A stretch of 64,000 nt of DNA, taken from positions 1,631,436-1,695,435 of the forward strand of contig ML682038.1 in assembly GCA_007922195.1 (NCBI GenBank). Direction: 5' to 3'. This document shows positions 32,576-44,698 of this stretch, piece after piece. Numbering within the stretch: the stretch's first letter is position 1; every line of letters begins with the position of its first letter. The position numbers were made by a program, and so were the translations under genes. This stretch comes from Podocnemis expansa (lineage: Eukaryota > Chordata > Testudines > Podocnemididae). The notes beneath the pieces are model-generated. The model made no database searches. It was not told where the DNA came from and saw only the letters and a list, made by a program, of their open reading frames with translations.

Positions 32576-33182
32576 CAGGGCTAGATTAACTGGTCCAGGT
32601 ACCCTAGGCTGCTTTCCACTGTGGGGTTTCCCCTGCCTAGGACTGCCCAGCCACATCCCCCCACCATGGAGGCCAGGGCCCCCCTATCTCGGGGAAGAGC
32701 GGCCGGGGCCAGAGGGCGCTCCCATCCTGACCCCACTCTGGCCAATCTGCAGCGGGGGAGGTATGGGAGCATCTGGAACGCAGCACTGCAGCTCCGATGC
32801 AGCTCCTTAGGACCACAGGCCCTGAAGCTGCATGCTGTGCTGGGCTGGAGCAGAGCCAGGCCGTGGCCATGCCAGCTGTTCCCATCCCCTGGGTGGAGCG
32901 AGCAGGTGCTAGCCCATCCCACCCACCCCCAGGGGCAGACTAGCAGAGCTCCAGGGGTGGGGTGGGAGTGCAGAGCCCAGTCTCTGTCTCCAGGCTCTGC
33001 CACCCTCCTCCTCACAGTGCTGGCAGGGCAGGAGCACTGTGAGCACTCCTGCCCTGCTGGCACTGGGTGGGGCAGGGGGCACCAAATTATTGTAGGAGTT
33101 TTAGGGGCTGGATCCTGGGCCCCCCCTTTTGGCAGAGGCCCGGGGCTTAAGCCTCTAAAACCCCTGCAATAATCCAGCTGTG
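32576..33182. mobile_element. hAT-type GC-rich element
   Basis: Ends CAGGGCTAGATTAAC and, inverted, CACAGCTGGATTATT. Flanking 8-mers AGCATATG (32568-32575) and AACATGTG (33183-33190) match at six of eight. The interior is GC-rich and non-coding. Confidence 0.68.
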
Positions 33183-33371
33183 AACATGTGCTGAGTGGGC
33201 TGCCAGGTAGACACAGGTATAGAAATACCTCAATTCAGGAAGTGATACACAGGTCCTGCAGGGAGTGAAAAGCAGTGCAGACAGCCTCACTGCAGTCCCC
33301 AGTGCTGCAGGCTGGGATTTTCTGCCCACTCTGAGGTCGCAACACACACTATGGGAAACACTTCACTAGAG

Positions 33372-33776
33372 CAGTGGTTCCCAACCTTTTTCAGGCTGGG
33401 GACCCCTTTTTAACAAAAAAACTCTGCAGCGCCCCCCAGCTTATTATGTAATCTGGGCTGCTCAGGCAGACTCTGACCTGAACCACTCTGGCAGCACCAC
33501 TGGGACACCTGGCAAGCAGCGCTGCCACCACTATGGCCCACACCACTGGGGAGCCAAGCCGTGGCATCTATGGCCCCCTGCCCTTGCCCCTGCCAGGGAG
33601 CTGCTGCAGACCCATCCCCCTTCCAGGATCTGGCCACAGGAGAGGAAAGCCAGCCCTGGTGGGGAGCATCGGGGCTGTAGCTGGATTCCAGTGTGGGTAG
33701 GGATAGGCTCTGCGGACCCTCTGCAACATGTCTGCGGACCCCTGGGGGTCCCCCGACCACAGGTTGGGAACCACTG
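33372..33776. mobile_element. hAT-type MITE with perfect 8-bp TSD
   Basis: Ends CAGTGGTTCCCAACCT and, inverted, CAGTGGTTCCCAACCT (perfect 16-bp inverted repeat). CACTAGAG is duplicated exactly (33364-33371, 33777-33784). 405 bp. A truncated relative lies at 23359-23721. Confidence 0.95.
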
Positions 33777-33784
33777 CACTAGAG

Positions 33785-35850
33785 CATTGCAGGATGTTGA
33801 CGGAATAGTGCTGCTACCTGGCTTGTTCCTGTTCAATGTAGGCCAGATTCTTTCTTAAACAGATTCCAAATAAACCTCTGCCTGAATAAAGACTAAATAG
33901 AATTAGAGTAAGATTATGTCTCAAACAAAACTCCTGGGAGCTCTCTGGTAGGGCATTTATGCATACTCACTGTACTGTTCATGAGTAATCTTCTGCCTTT
34001 TGCCCCTGATTATGTCCTCTTGACCACTCAAAGGGGACAGAACCATGACTCTGTCCTATGTCCTCCTCCTTTTCAGGCCATTTGGCCCAGAACCTCAAAG
34101 GTATTGAGACAAAAGATTATGGATGGATCCTATCCTCATTGCTATCAATAGTGAAATGCCCAATGACTTCAGTACAGTTAGGTTTTCACTTTATGATTCT
34201 CAACAGTCCTTGTGTGTAGGTACAAAAGCAGGAGATGGAGTCTTTGCATCTTTTCCTGCCTTTACCCATGTTTGCAGTGGTTGACAAGAAACTGATTCTC
34301 ACCATGTACTCAGACAACATTTCTACAGATGGCAGGAGTTTGCTTGGGGAAACTCTAATTTTAGCATCATTTCATGCCCACAACCCTGCTTTCACACAGC
34401 CTATACATTTTTGTAAATTCATAGGGAAAATTTATACTGACATTGAAAATATTTGATTATGGGCATCAACCAAATTGTTAATATATGAGTATTGAATACT
34501 GAATTTGATACTGACAGAAAAAAAGATATGGAGCCAGATCCTAAACTAGTGTTACTTGGAACAAAACCATGGATGTCAATGAAGTTCTACTAATTTATGC
34601 CATCCAAGCACCTCACCCACAAAACTTTAAAAATAAAAATATAGCACCTATAACATTTCCACTCAATATCTTTGAAGTATAAGGCAGTTGCATTATCCAC
34701 TGGGCTACAGAATCTTTAGTTAAAAGCCTTTGGAATTTAGAGATATTATTTTTGGCCACAGGAAAGCACTCATTGTTCCATAAAAGAAACATGTTGTGAA
34801 TTCAAAGGAAAAATTAGTAAAATGTGAAAAATGAGGGCTATGGAGTTCACACAAAGTGCATGCTTTTGCTCCATACCAAGATTTACATGCATAAAAAGTT
34901 GCATAAACAGCCAGATTTAATTCAGTTTGTTTTGCTTTTTCTGGGGGAGGAGCGGGCCGGCGCTGAGCTGCGGCGCACAGGTTGGGCGCTGCAGCGGTCT
35001 GCCCCGTGCCGAAGTACTGACAATAAAAAAGATTTTTCTCTCTGTTAACTGTCCATTTCTCTATAAATAATTAATGTTATTTGATCTTTAACAGTGCATG
35101 GAAGACCTAATGGTCTTTAGCAAAGAAATAAAATTACAGTGCTTGGAGATGGTCTTGCAATACCCAAAAGCACTAGTTAAGTGATGCGTGGGATTCTGCA
35201 AAAGAGATTGTTTTTCAGTTATTCTGGGTGATCATCATAAATAATGAGCTGGTTCTCTGCTCATGAATGCTGGTGAAAATCAGAAATAAGTCTACTGAAG
35301 TCAATGGTTTGCACAGAGATAAAATCAATGCGACTGGAAAATTGGTGACAATGTATATGTAATTATAGTAAATATAAACAGTCCTGCGTTCGTTAACAGT
35401 AAAGCAAATGGGAGCTTTTTGTATACAGGATCAGGCCCAAAGAATAAATAGTGCTGCAAAGCAGCATCTGGGGGTACAGTCCTGCACAAATGTGTTGTCA
35501 GGACAGAAAAGAGATTCATTCCAATGAAGTGTTAGACAAATATATTGTAACCCTGCAAAAATCTATTTCAAAATATGTCAAAACATCAAAAGAAAAGTCA
35601 GCCTGTCGTGTATTTTTTGTTCAAGTAAAGTAACATTCTGAGCTCATGTCATTTTTAAAAAATAAATTGATTTTACTTTTGAGATGTAGGTACTGTACAT
35701 TGATATGTTACATCCCAGCTAACGGCCTATGACACAGCAATGATAAAGTTTCATGTCTCATTAGCCAGGATGCATAGTATAACTCTTTAGATCTAGAAAA
35801 GCTTGTCTCTTCTCAAAGGGACAAAGATGAACATGAATAATAAACCAACT
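33785..35850. other. AT-rich; contains a GC-rich fragment at 34944-35020
   Basis: 34944-35020 (GGCGCTGAGCTGCGGCGCA and following) matches the interior of the pogo-like element at 36215-36275. Nothing else was recognised, and no gene is supported. Confidence 0.45.
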
Positions 35851-35851
35851 A

Positions 35852-36686
35852 CAGTTGGTCCTCGATTTTCCGGACCAAAGAGGGGGAGGAGGCATCCGGA
35901 TTTCCCAAATGTCCGGGAAATTGAAAGCCTCCTTCCCCACAGCTCCGTGCTGGCCCCCTCCTGCCCCGGGGAGGTTCGGCCAGCTGGGGGTCAGCTGTCT
36001 GGCTGCTCTGCCCACTGTGGTGAGGCCGGGAGGACAGGCGGGCGGAGAAGCCTCTGGCCCCCGGCCCCCCCACCCTTCCCGGGAGCTGGGGGGGGGTGGT
36101 TAGGGCCCCACAGGGGCTGGAGGGTGCTCTGCCCGCCTGCCCACCCGGCCTCACCGCAGTGGGCAGAGCAGCCAGACAGCTGACCCCCAGCTGGCCGTGA
36201 CTCCCCGGGGAAGGAGCAGGCAGCGCTGAGCTACGGCGCATGGGTTGGGCGCTGCAGCGGCCCACCCAGTGCCCAAACAGTTTGGGCCGCTTCACCCTGC
36301 CCCCCCCATAGGCCTGCTCATGGCGGGGGGGAGCCAGGCCGGGGGGCGAAGCAGGCCAAACTGTTTGGGCACGGGGCAGGCCGCTGCAGCACCCGACCCG
36401 CGTGCTGCAGCTCAGCGCCAGCCCCCTCTTCCCCCGGGGAGGCACGGCCAGCTGGGGGTCAGCTGTTTGGCTGCTTTGCCTGCTGCAGTGAGGCTGGGTG
36501 GGCAGGCAGGCAGAGCAGCCTCCAGCCCCCAGCACCTCTTCCCAAGAGCTGGAAGTGGGGTGGTGGTTAGGGCCCCCTTCCCTGGTCACCAGAGTGGCGC
36601 AGCCAGGGCCCTGGACTTCAGAATATTCGTCCGAATCTTCTGAAGTCTGGGAAAGCAGGGTCCAGGAAATTGAGGATGGACTTTAG
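35852..36686. mobile_element. pogo/Tigger-like non-autonomous element
   Basis: Left end CAGTTGGTCCTCGATTTTCC and right end, inverted, CTAAAGTCCATCCTCAATTT, with an inner shared TTTCCxGGACC. TA flanks both sides (35850-35851; 36687-36688), fitting the Tc1/mariner superfamily. The interior is very GC-rich and built of several inverted repeats of the words GGCCAGCTGGGGGTCAGCTG and GGGTTGGGCGCTGCAGC. No transposase was found. Confidence 0.7.
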
Positions 36687-36805
36687 TAGTATGAAAGAGA
36701 TAAGTGCTCTGTAGCAGAACTATTATATTATATAGTTTCTCTCTTCTGGAAGGTGAAGGAGAGAAATGGCAGAGAAACAACCTGTGAGTGACTGAAAATA
36801 TGAGG

Positions 36806-37002
36806 AAAACAAACAAGGAGTCCTTGTGGCACTTTTAAAGATTAACAAATGTAAATATGGCGTGAGCTATATCATCAGATGCGTGAAGTGGGATTCTGCC
36901 CATGAAAGCTCATGATACATAAATTTGTTAGTCTTTAAAAGTGCCACAGGACTCCTTGTTTGTTTTGCTGAACTAAACTAACATGACTATCCCTCTGGAA
37001 CT
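36806..37002. mobile_element. Complete 197-bp palindromic mini-PLE with 13-bp TSD
   Basis: TGAAAATATGAGG is duplicated exactly at 36793-36805 and 37003-37015. Between them a reversed PLE tail (AAAACAAACAAGGAGTCC...) folds back on a forward tail ending CTATCCCTCTGG. The right arm has the extra 3' terminal bases. The central loop holds the hammerhead-like stem GTGGG...CCCATGAAAGC (about 36880-36905). Confidence 0.88.
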
Positions 37003-37015
37003 TGAAAATATGAGG

Positions 37016-37622
37016 TATGAGGCCATACTAAATCAGTTGCATCAGTTTTATCTGAAAAAATCAATCTGTGCTCAATTATATGGATAGAGTCACCATAGTG
37101 TTCATGTGTAACTGAGGAAGAATTCACAATGTGTCTTATATGACCATAATCTGTGGGCTGCTAAGAGTAGTTACTTTGTTTACAATAATGGTCTTGAGGG
37201 AGGACCGTCCAACCTTGTTAACAAAAGACTCATCTCAAAAGATGTTATTCTAATGAAGATTAAAATTCCTGCAGCCAGAGAAGAAATAAAAGTCCCCTTC
37301 CCAGTGATGAGGAATACATATTTGGAAAGATGAGGAAACCTGAGACACATTAAGGAAACTTTAAATTAGCTTCTATTACTATGGAGTTTTTGAGTAAACA
37401 AGAGGTTTAGTTAAGAAGTTGGGAGACTTCTGGGTCTAGATACAGACCTTTGAGATTGACTAGATATATATGGTCCGGGGGATTCAGACACCGGCCCACA
37501 CACATCCTCAAATCCTGTGAAGTGATAGTACAGGCTCCTCTATCATGTAAGAGTTTAGGTAAGTGTTATACTTTAAATAGGCCAAATTGTGCACTTATGC
37601 AAAAAGAATCTCACAGGTATTA
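37016..37622. other. AT-rich sequence, nothing recognised
   Basis: No supported feature. Confidence 0.4.
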
Positions 37623-38013
37623 GGGCTATGTCTACACTAGGAAAAATTAGTTCAAATTTGTTAATTCGAACTAATAAGTTTGAGTTTAGTTCAAACTAAA
37701 CTTGAATTTATTAGTTTGAATTAACAAAGTGGACTAATTCACCTTAACATTAAACTGAATTAGTCCACTTTGTTAATTCAAACTAACTGCCCTTAATTTG
37801 AATTTATTAAGTTTGAACTAAGGGTTATTCCTAGTCTACACTGTCCTTAATTCAAACTAACTGACAGGTCTAACTAATTCAAACTAAGCTTTCATTAGTT
37901 TGAATTAAGGAATTCCTTAATTTGAACTAATAAAAATGTAGTGTAGACAGGTACAAAGTTAGTTTGAATTAAGCTTCCTTAATTCAAACTAACTTGCAAG
38001 TGTAGGCATACCC
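37623..38013. mobile_element. Harbinger-type MITE built of TTCGAACTAA words
   Basis: Ends GGGCTATGTCTACACTAGG and, inverted, GGGTATGCCTACACTTGC, with TTA at the left and TA at the right flank. The whole 391 bp consists of permutations of AATTCGAACTAA/TTAGTTCGAATT and can fold into several hairpins. No core GC block. Confidence 0.85.
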
Positions 38014-40860
38014 TAGGAAACTCTCCAAAGTTTCCCTTAAGGCTTTCTCTCAATCTTCTGTCAGAGAGTTTGGGGTTGCCCCATGCAACCCCCCCCCCAT
38101 CAACCCTCTCCCATCTATATAGCTAATGGAAGTGCCTCAGAGGTAGAGTGCTGTCTGAAAATAGTGCTTTGAGTGATAGACCGGTAGGTCAGAATTTTCA
38201 AACAAGGGTGCGTCTTTTGAAATAGTTTGCATTGTTAAAACCTCATGTCACTTTTCTATTCAGAGGTGCTCATTCCCCACTGAGCACAACAACACTAACC
38301 TCACTCAGCACCAGTAAGAATTAGGTGGCTGCATGTTGGTTTTGCTGCCTAAAATCTCACTTCTGAACAATATGGCCATATTTTCTCTTTAACTTTCCTT
38401 CAGATAAAATATCTGTAACAGATCCACTTATGTCAAAAGTGACATTCAGTTACCAATTACAAAAAAATTGATGACATATTAGTATAAAAATGATATAGGC
38501 TTAACTAACAACAAAAATTCTTTCTTGTTATTGTAAAAGGTAGCAAATGTTAAGAAAAAAATTTCCATTTGCCATATGGCCTTCAGGTGATTTGATATAA
38601 TTCAAAACAGATATTCAGTGGTCAAATAGATTTACTGTATCACAGATGAGCATTCCCTTGAAATAGTTTTTTTTAACTTGGCTTCTTAGGCCTTGATTCT
38701 TCTGTAGGCCTTAGAAGCACAATTACAGCAGCAAAACTAATTCCAAATTCAGACTGCAAGACTACATTATCAAAATGCCTTCCACTGGAAAAATATTCAT
38801 GTCAGGCTTGAAATACCTTAATCACATTTTTCCTCTTGATCCACCAATGCAGTATATGAGGATATGGTGTAGCAAAGCTGGAAACTACTCAGGAAAAGCT
38901 CTTCTGTGTGTTGTCGGCATCATTTCAGAGAACTTCTATTTGAGCCTGAATTTAGGCTCATGGGTTTTCAATTTTAACATGATTATGAGCATGCATGACT
39001 ACCATCTCTACTGGAGTTCACCTGCTGTAGGCTTTAGAGCAGATCACAGGGGTTCCAGGCACCCCTTGGTTTGTTTTATTCCTCTTTCTACTGAAACAAG
39101 GATGTGATAGCGCTAAGTGTGTTCTTTCATTCTTTCTTTCTTTCTTCCTTTAAGTAGAGGAGCTAGAGTGAAACCATTTAGTTCAAGTGAAGCAAACCTG
39201 ACACAGACTGATTGTGCAAACTAATGACATTTAGCTATCAGACTGAGCCAGGAGTGGCTCTAACAAAGCCATTCATTTGGGGCCTATTTAAAGCCCAAGG
39301 TCCCTGTTATGACCTTTTCTTTGCCACAACCTACCTCAGGTAGCTCTGCCCTGTTAGATTGGGTGTTAGCTCGTGAATTGGGTAACACCAAAGAATATGT
39401 CTGAAACTGGTGCATGTATTGCACCCTGAGGAATGTTTTCTAAAAATTCCAGTTGGCTTGCCTAGTCCCCTACCTAATGTGAACTCGCTTACTAACTCAG
39501 GCCTCAGCTGTGCCTTGGTAACATGACAATACATTGAGAGGTGGAGATGCACATTGCCCTTCCACGGGCTCTGAGGTATTGTATCTGTGGCTCCAAGAAT
39601 TCCCAGGAACATAGCCAACTTTTTAAGATGTACTGGGTACTCCTTTCTAAGCTCAGCCGGCATAGCTGGCTAGTTCAAAGATAAAAGGGCCATGGCTTTC
39701 TTACTCTTTTTAGGTGTCTAGAGATAATAACTAGAATTATCCTGACTTCTTAAGGACTGTAGCTGTGGTTCTGCCCAGGGGCACAACAGGGAAGAGAGGA
39801 TGCTTTCACCCTCCCCAGTTTTCCCTTGCATACCCATGCAACAACTGGATTCAACCCAGTTCCCAGAACTCTAGAACTATGGGAGTTATATGTCTTACTG
39901 TTGTGACTCACTAAGGAATGTTGCTGTTGGGTCTCACACTTCATCACAGAATACAGAGGTGAAACTAAATACTCTTTCTATCCATGTAGTAACATGACTG
40001 CAGTTTCTAGTTAAAAGCAGGTGAAACAATACTTAGCTGAGCAAAGAAAGTTAATTGGTACGTGGACTGTGTTATGAAATAAAAAAGTAAAGTAAAAAAA
40101 TTATAGGGTAGGCATGTTGACTCTTGCTAACTCTTGTTCCTATTGGGGGTCCAAGAAAAATTAGTAACTGACTTAGTATGTAGTGCTGTTCTCTTATTAC
40201 TTTCTTGAAACTTTCACTAAAAATAGAGATCTTGAGTGTGTGGGATATTTCTGTTTCTTTTGACGATTTGCTGTAATGTTAATCTCCATAATGTGGTCAT
40301 GTTAACACCTTCCTGCTGTTAAACTGAATTTCATTTTCAGACCCAGGAGGACTGAAATTTTAGAGAGGGATAATCCAGGTCTCAGCAGTGGTGGATTTTG
40401 GAAAAGTGACTGAAATATAACCCAGGCTGGGCTGACTCAAAGAAATGAGTTTTTTTGAGATTTTGTATTCTGATATTCCAGTAACACTACTTTCTTGAAA
40501 CATGTAGGGCAGTTATAAGGATCAGAAAGCAACATTCCTTGGGTGGCCCCTCAAACAGCAAAAAGATTAAGATAGACTCCAACCTATCAACTGCGTTTGA
40601 CATCACCTTTTCCCATGACACCTGCTTTTGATTATGAAGATTTGCTGACATGATTGCAGCCTTTGGTAGGATGGACAAAGAGGCATATGAGTGCTTTGTT
40701 CTCCTTTCTTTGAGAGAACACAGAGGTTAGTATTGACTGACTGTTCCAATAAGTATCTTCTCATTTCAACTGTTTCAAAACTATGCTCAGATACTACAGT
40801 GACGGGGACCATTAAATACAGCAGATAGTTATGTCACCTTTTCAGTAACTATGTGAGACC
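38014..40860. other. Unique-looking AT-rich region, no gene seen
   Basis: Short open frames (for example 38775-39107 and 39331-39663 minus) show no domain, codon bias or motif that I recognise. A small TTTC run lies near 39125-39147. Confidence 0.5.
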
Positions 40861-40874
40861 ACAGAGGGGATGCA

Positions 40875-41130
40875 GTGAGGCAATGAAGTTGCAGCTGGGG
40901 AGGTTGAGGCTGGATATTAGGAAAAACTTTCTTACTAGGCGAGTGGTCAAGCGTTGGAATGGGCTACCTAGGGAGGTGCTGGAATCTCTGTCTTTGGAGA
41001 TGTTTAAGGCCTGGCTGGACAAAACTCTGGCTGGGATAATTTAGTGGGAGTGGTCCTGCTTTTTTGGCAGGGGGTTGGACTAGATGACCTCATGAGGTCC
41101 CTTCCAACCCTGTGATTCTATGATTCTATG
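40875..41130 (+). mobile_element. CR1 LINE 3' end
   Basis: The stretch GAGGCTGGATATTAGGAAAA, GGGAGGTGCTGGAATCTCTG and GGGTTGGACTAGATGACCTC ends in ATTCTATGATTCTATG, the hallmark short repeat of CR1 3' tails. Strongly 5'-truncated. CR1 is the dominant LINE of birds, turtles and crocodilians. Confidence 0.93.
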
Positions 41131-41778
41131 AAATGCCAGTGCCATCATGCTGATATCACATATTTATGTCTCTTTCTCATTTAATCTAAGTGGATTTCCC
41201 TACATTCTGTTAGTTTTAGTTGAGACCCAGGCCTTGGTAAGAGATATTTAGCTGCAACTCAAATAATCTAAAAAAGATTGAACTGGTGCTCAATGGTCAA
41301 GGAGAATTTCCCAAAGAGATAGAGGAGTAGATAGCTGACTCATCACAGAGTGGTTTTCCCTGTCTGTTGCAAGGAAAATAAGCAGTTAGCTACATTTAGA
41401 AGATCAAGTTGCTGAGCTAGCCAAATGCAGGGTGGGTGTGTATTTTTTGTTTTGTTTTTTTGGTTGCTGGCTAGGCAAATTTAACTTTTCCTTTCAGATT
41501 GTAGAAGGGCTAGCCGGGTCTTGTCATCTCAAGATATAGCAGTGTGCTCAGCACTGGTCTATGCCTAAAATGATACTCAGAATCTTTAATAAGTGTAGGC
41601 TATAGTGGCCTACTCACTTTGTGGAGCTAGTTAGAAAGAACATATGACATTTATGCATGCTATTAATATTTTTCATATGTAATTCACCTTGTTATTTGAC
41701 CTATAAATCCCTATATAATTTGAGTTCTGGCTGCCTTACAGACCATGGACCAGTTCTCTGCTATACTCAGTGCCCTTT
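41131..41778. other. AT-rich sequence, nothing recognised
   Basis: No supported feature. Confidence 0.4.
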
Positions 41779-41990
41779 GGCAATGTCTACAATAGATACT
41801 TAAGTTGACTTAAACAACTTCCTGGTCACATTTGACATTCATTTAAGTCTCCCTAAGCACTTGCTTAAGTTGACTTAATAACTCCTGCCCTTAAAGTCAA
41901 CTTTAAGGGTTAAGTTGACTTTATTAAGTCGACTTACACAATGTGCCCTTTCAAGTCAACTTAATAAAGGCAACTTAGTGCATTACAGCC
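41779..41990. mobile_element. GTCGAC-type MITE, degraded
   Basis: Left GGCAATGTCTACAATAG, right CATTACAGCC. The interior is AAGTTGACTTAA and AAGTCGACTT words in both orientations. Confidence 0.7.
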
Positions 41991-42001
41991 ATAAAATTAC
42001 A

Positions 42002-42463
42002 CTTCTTATCTGTTGGCTTGCTAACCCCTGCTGTACATGTACTGAGGCTCACCCAGCTAGAGGAATGCCCTAAAGGAGTCGTGCAGTAGCCTGCCATTGC
42101 CTTTGCATTATCTGAACAGCACAAAGGCTATGTTTATACTAAAGGGCTAAGGGAAGTTGACTTAATAAGTCTGACTTAAAGTTGACTTTATTAAGTCAAC
42201 TTTAAATGTGTCCCCTGGCTTAAGTCAACTTTATAAAATCGACATAACAAATGGGGCCTCACTAAGTCAACTTAATAAAGTTGACCTTAAGGCAACCTTA
42301 TAACATTGATTTACCTGAGCCCTGTATTGCAGACATAGCCTTTGTGCTGTTCAGACAATACAAGGAAATGGCAGGCTACTGCATGACTCCTTTTGGGCAT
42401 TCCCCTAGCAGGCTGAGCCTCAATAGGAGTAGAGCAAGGGTTGGCAATTCAAAAGATAAGAAG
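42002..42463. repeat. Large imperfect palindrome centred on a MITE
   Basis: The left arm (42002-42132) and right arm (42334-42463) are inverted copies at roughly 85-90 percent identity by eye, for example CTGAACAGCACAAAGGC at 42112-42129 opposite its exact inverse. The spacer is a GTCGAC-type MITE. The arms do not belong to any repeat I recognise. Confidence 0.85.
42126..42340. mobile_element. GTCGAC-type MITE at palindrome centre
   Basis: Ends GGCTATGTTTATACTAA and, inverted, GGCTATGTCTGCAATAC. Interior AAGTTGACTT arrays. There is no target duplication: the flanks mirror each other instead. Confidence 0.75.
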
Positions 42464-44655
42464 AGCCATTTTTAAAAATTCCTACAATAGCCAAGTGCTC
42501 TTGAGAGCAACAATGGGTGTAGTGTCCTGGTGGGTGGTAGGGGCAGCCAAAGAGTCTCATGTGTCTCCAGAGCTGCAGCTTACAGACCCTTGGTGTGGAG
42601 TTAGCGTAGCTGACTAGTATACTTCCCTCCCTGCAGCCCTAAGCAATGGAGGTGTTTTAGAGGCAGGAAGGGGAGGTGCAGGGAATAGCTTTTGCATGCT
42701 AAGTAGCAGAGCATAATCATATTTCAAAGCTGTTCTAACCTGTGCCTGGGACACACACAGAAAAAGGAGCCATAACAGGCTCCCCAGTAACCTCTCATCT
42801 TTGCTGCACCATTCACAAGCATAAAGTGGCTGCAGAGATAATGTGACTTCACCTCTCTTCTTGTGTGCTACTGCACATGAGCTTAGTCTGGGGCACTTGA
42901 GGAAATGTTCAGTCTGAGGCTGCTGGTGGTAGAGCATTTGCAATAAAAAAAAAGCCCTGACAAAAACTATTCCATATTGCTGATCTAACAGAGCTCAGCC
43001 AGCTGATTCTCAGTATGACTCACCAGTTTACACCAGTATTTGGTTAAGGGGACTTTTGGGATGGGCTGGAAGTTCCCTTTTTATATGAGAGGCAAGTTTA
43101 GTATCTTAACTGACATTAAAGAAACATGTAATGTTGTATAGCTGACATATTTAGCTGCATGCCCCAAGATAGTTTATATTCTGCACATATAACAAAGCAA
43201 GAACAAATGTAATTATATAAGCCATAATAGGATCTCTGAAAGGAAATTTGGAAAGTCAAACAGGGAGTCATTCCCTCTTAAGGCAAAAACAACATTTAAT
43301 TTTCTCTTTGAAATCCCAGCAAAGAAGAGTTGAATTTGTTCAGACAAAAAATGAACCAAACCAAACCTTCCATTCCACATTCAAGTCAATCATATTCAAT
43401 GTTCAGAAAAGAGTGCTTAGTTATATTTTTTATTATTTTCTTTTTACATTCAGTTTTTCATGATCCTCCACTTCCTGATTATTCAGCAAACTGGATGCCA
43501 AAATAGTGAAATGTATCAGAACAGTATTCCTTCCTATTTTCAAATCTGGTTATTGACAGGAAATAACAAATCTTACAACAAAGCCAGCATGCATGTGATT
43601 GCTAGTCTAATTTTTAGGGTTCTAGTAAGTATTCAAGGTTTTGACTGTTTAATCAAACTTTATACTTCCATAGTGCCTTACATCTGAGGAGCTCAAGTTC
43701 CTTTATAAACCTTTGCAATCCTTAGGCACTGCTTTAATTACTTTCCAAATAGATCCTTCCAATTTTTCTGTGAACACCCATCTCTAATCTCACTACTAAG
43801 AGAAAATGTCTCTTACCAGATTTGGTATTGGGCCTTAAACTGACCTTGATGGTGAATGACAGGGCCAGCCACTAAGTTAATGAAAGAAACTGCTACCAGG
43901 AAAACATACACAATGTCAGAAAGCAAGCAGCTGTTCTGGACATGAAATGAGGTGAACACACATTAAGATTGGATACCCTGACATTTGTCAGCTGACCCCC
44001 ACTTGCTGTAATCAACGCCATGGGAAGGAGTATCTCCCGATAATTACTGAGTGGAAGTCCTTCCCCCAGGAGCGTCAGCCCAGCAGAGCAGGAACTACTA
44101 AGCTAACAATTAAAGCATGAGTGACAGTAAGAAAATATTAAAAGTCACTGCCCATTTAAAAAAGCAGAAACTAAGGCAGAGTGGAAGAGAAATATTTGAC
44201 TAAGATTTCAATGGTTACTCTTGCTCCTACCAAAATTATCTTTTCCAGTAAATGTAAAAGAATAGCATTGTATGCAGAGTTAAACTCTAATACAACTTTT
44301 TTGATAATTTATTATTATGTTTCTATCTTTCACAATATAGGCAGTATTATTAACAATTTCCTTTTATCACTACCTTTCTTTCAGTTTTTGACCTATGCAA
44401 GAAAGACAGTTCAGCTACATAAAAACGTTAGCTAAAATGCATATATTATCACAACCCAACCCCAAAGCAAAATGAGCCAAATAACTGATCAGAAAATGAA
44501 AGTAAGTCTAATAATTTAAGAGAGAGGTGATCAAATTATTGGATTGATGGGCCATGTAGTATTTAGCTGAGACTCTGAACTGCAACACTCTCAAGGATGC
44601 ATTGCTTTTAGATACATGCTAAACTTCATTTCAGGTCAATGATTCTTTAAACCTA
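42464..44655. other. AT-rich sequence; no gene seen
   Basis: 42464-42600 resembles the inner part of the hAT family at 18788 (AGAGCCATTTTTAAAAATTC) but is too short to place. The remainder has only short unsupported open frames. Confidence 0.45.
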
Positions 44656-44658
44656 GTA

Positions 44659-44692
44659 AAAGAAGCAAGGAGTCCTGTGGCACTTAAAGACA
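44659..44692 (-). mobile_element. PLE tail fragment
   Basis: AGCAAGGAGTCCTGTGGCAC then TTAAAGAC: the reversed PLE tail, abutting gypsy LTR copy B. Confidence 0.65.
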
Positions 44693-44698
44693 CACCAA

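Noticed and set aside
35849..36589. 246-codon minus-strand gene
   Set aside because: It lies within the GC-rich inverted-repeat interior of the pogo-like element and repeats itself with the palindromes.
38014..44655. Host exons in the quiet AT-rich stretch
   Set aside because: No frame shows a known domain or splice-flanked conserved block; conserved non-coding elements cannot be judged without comparison.
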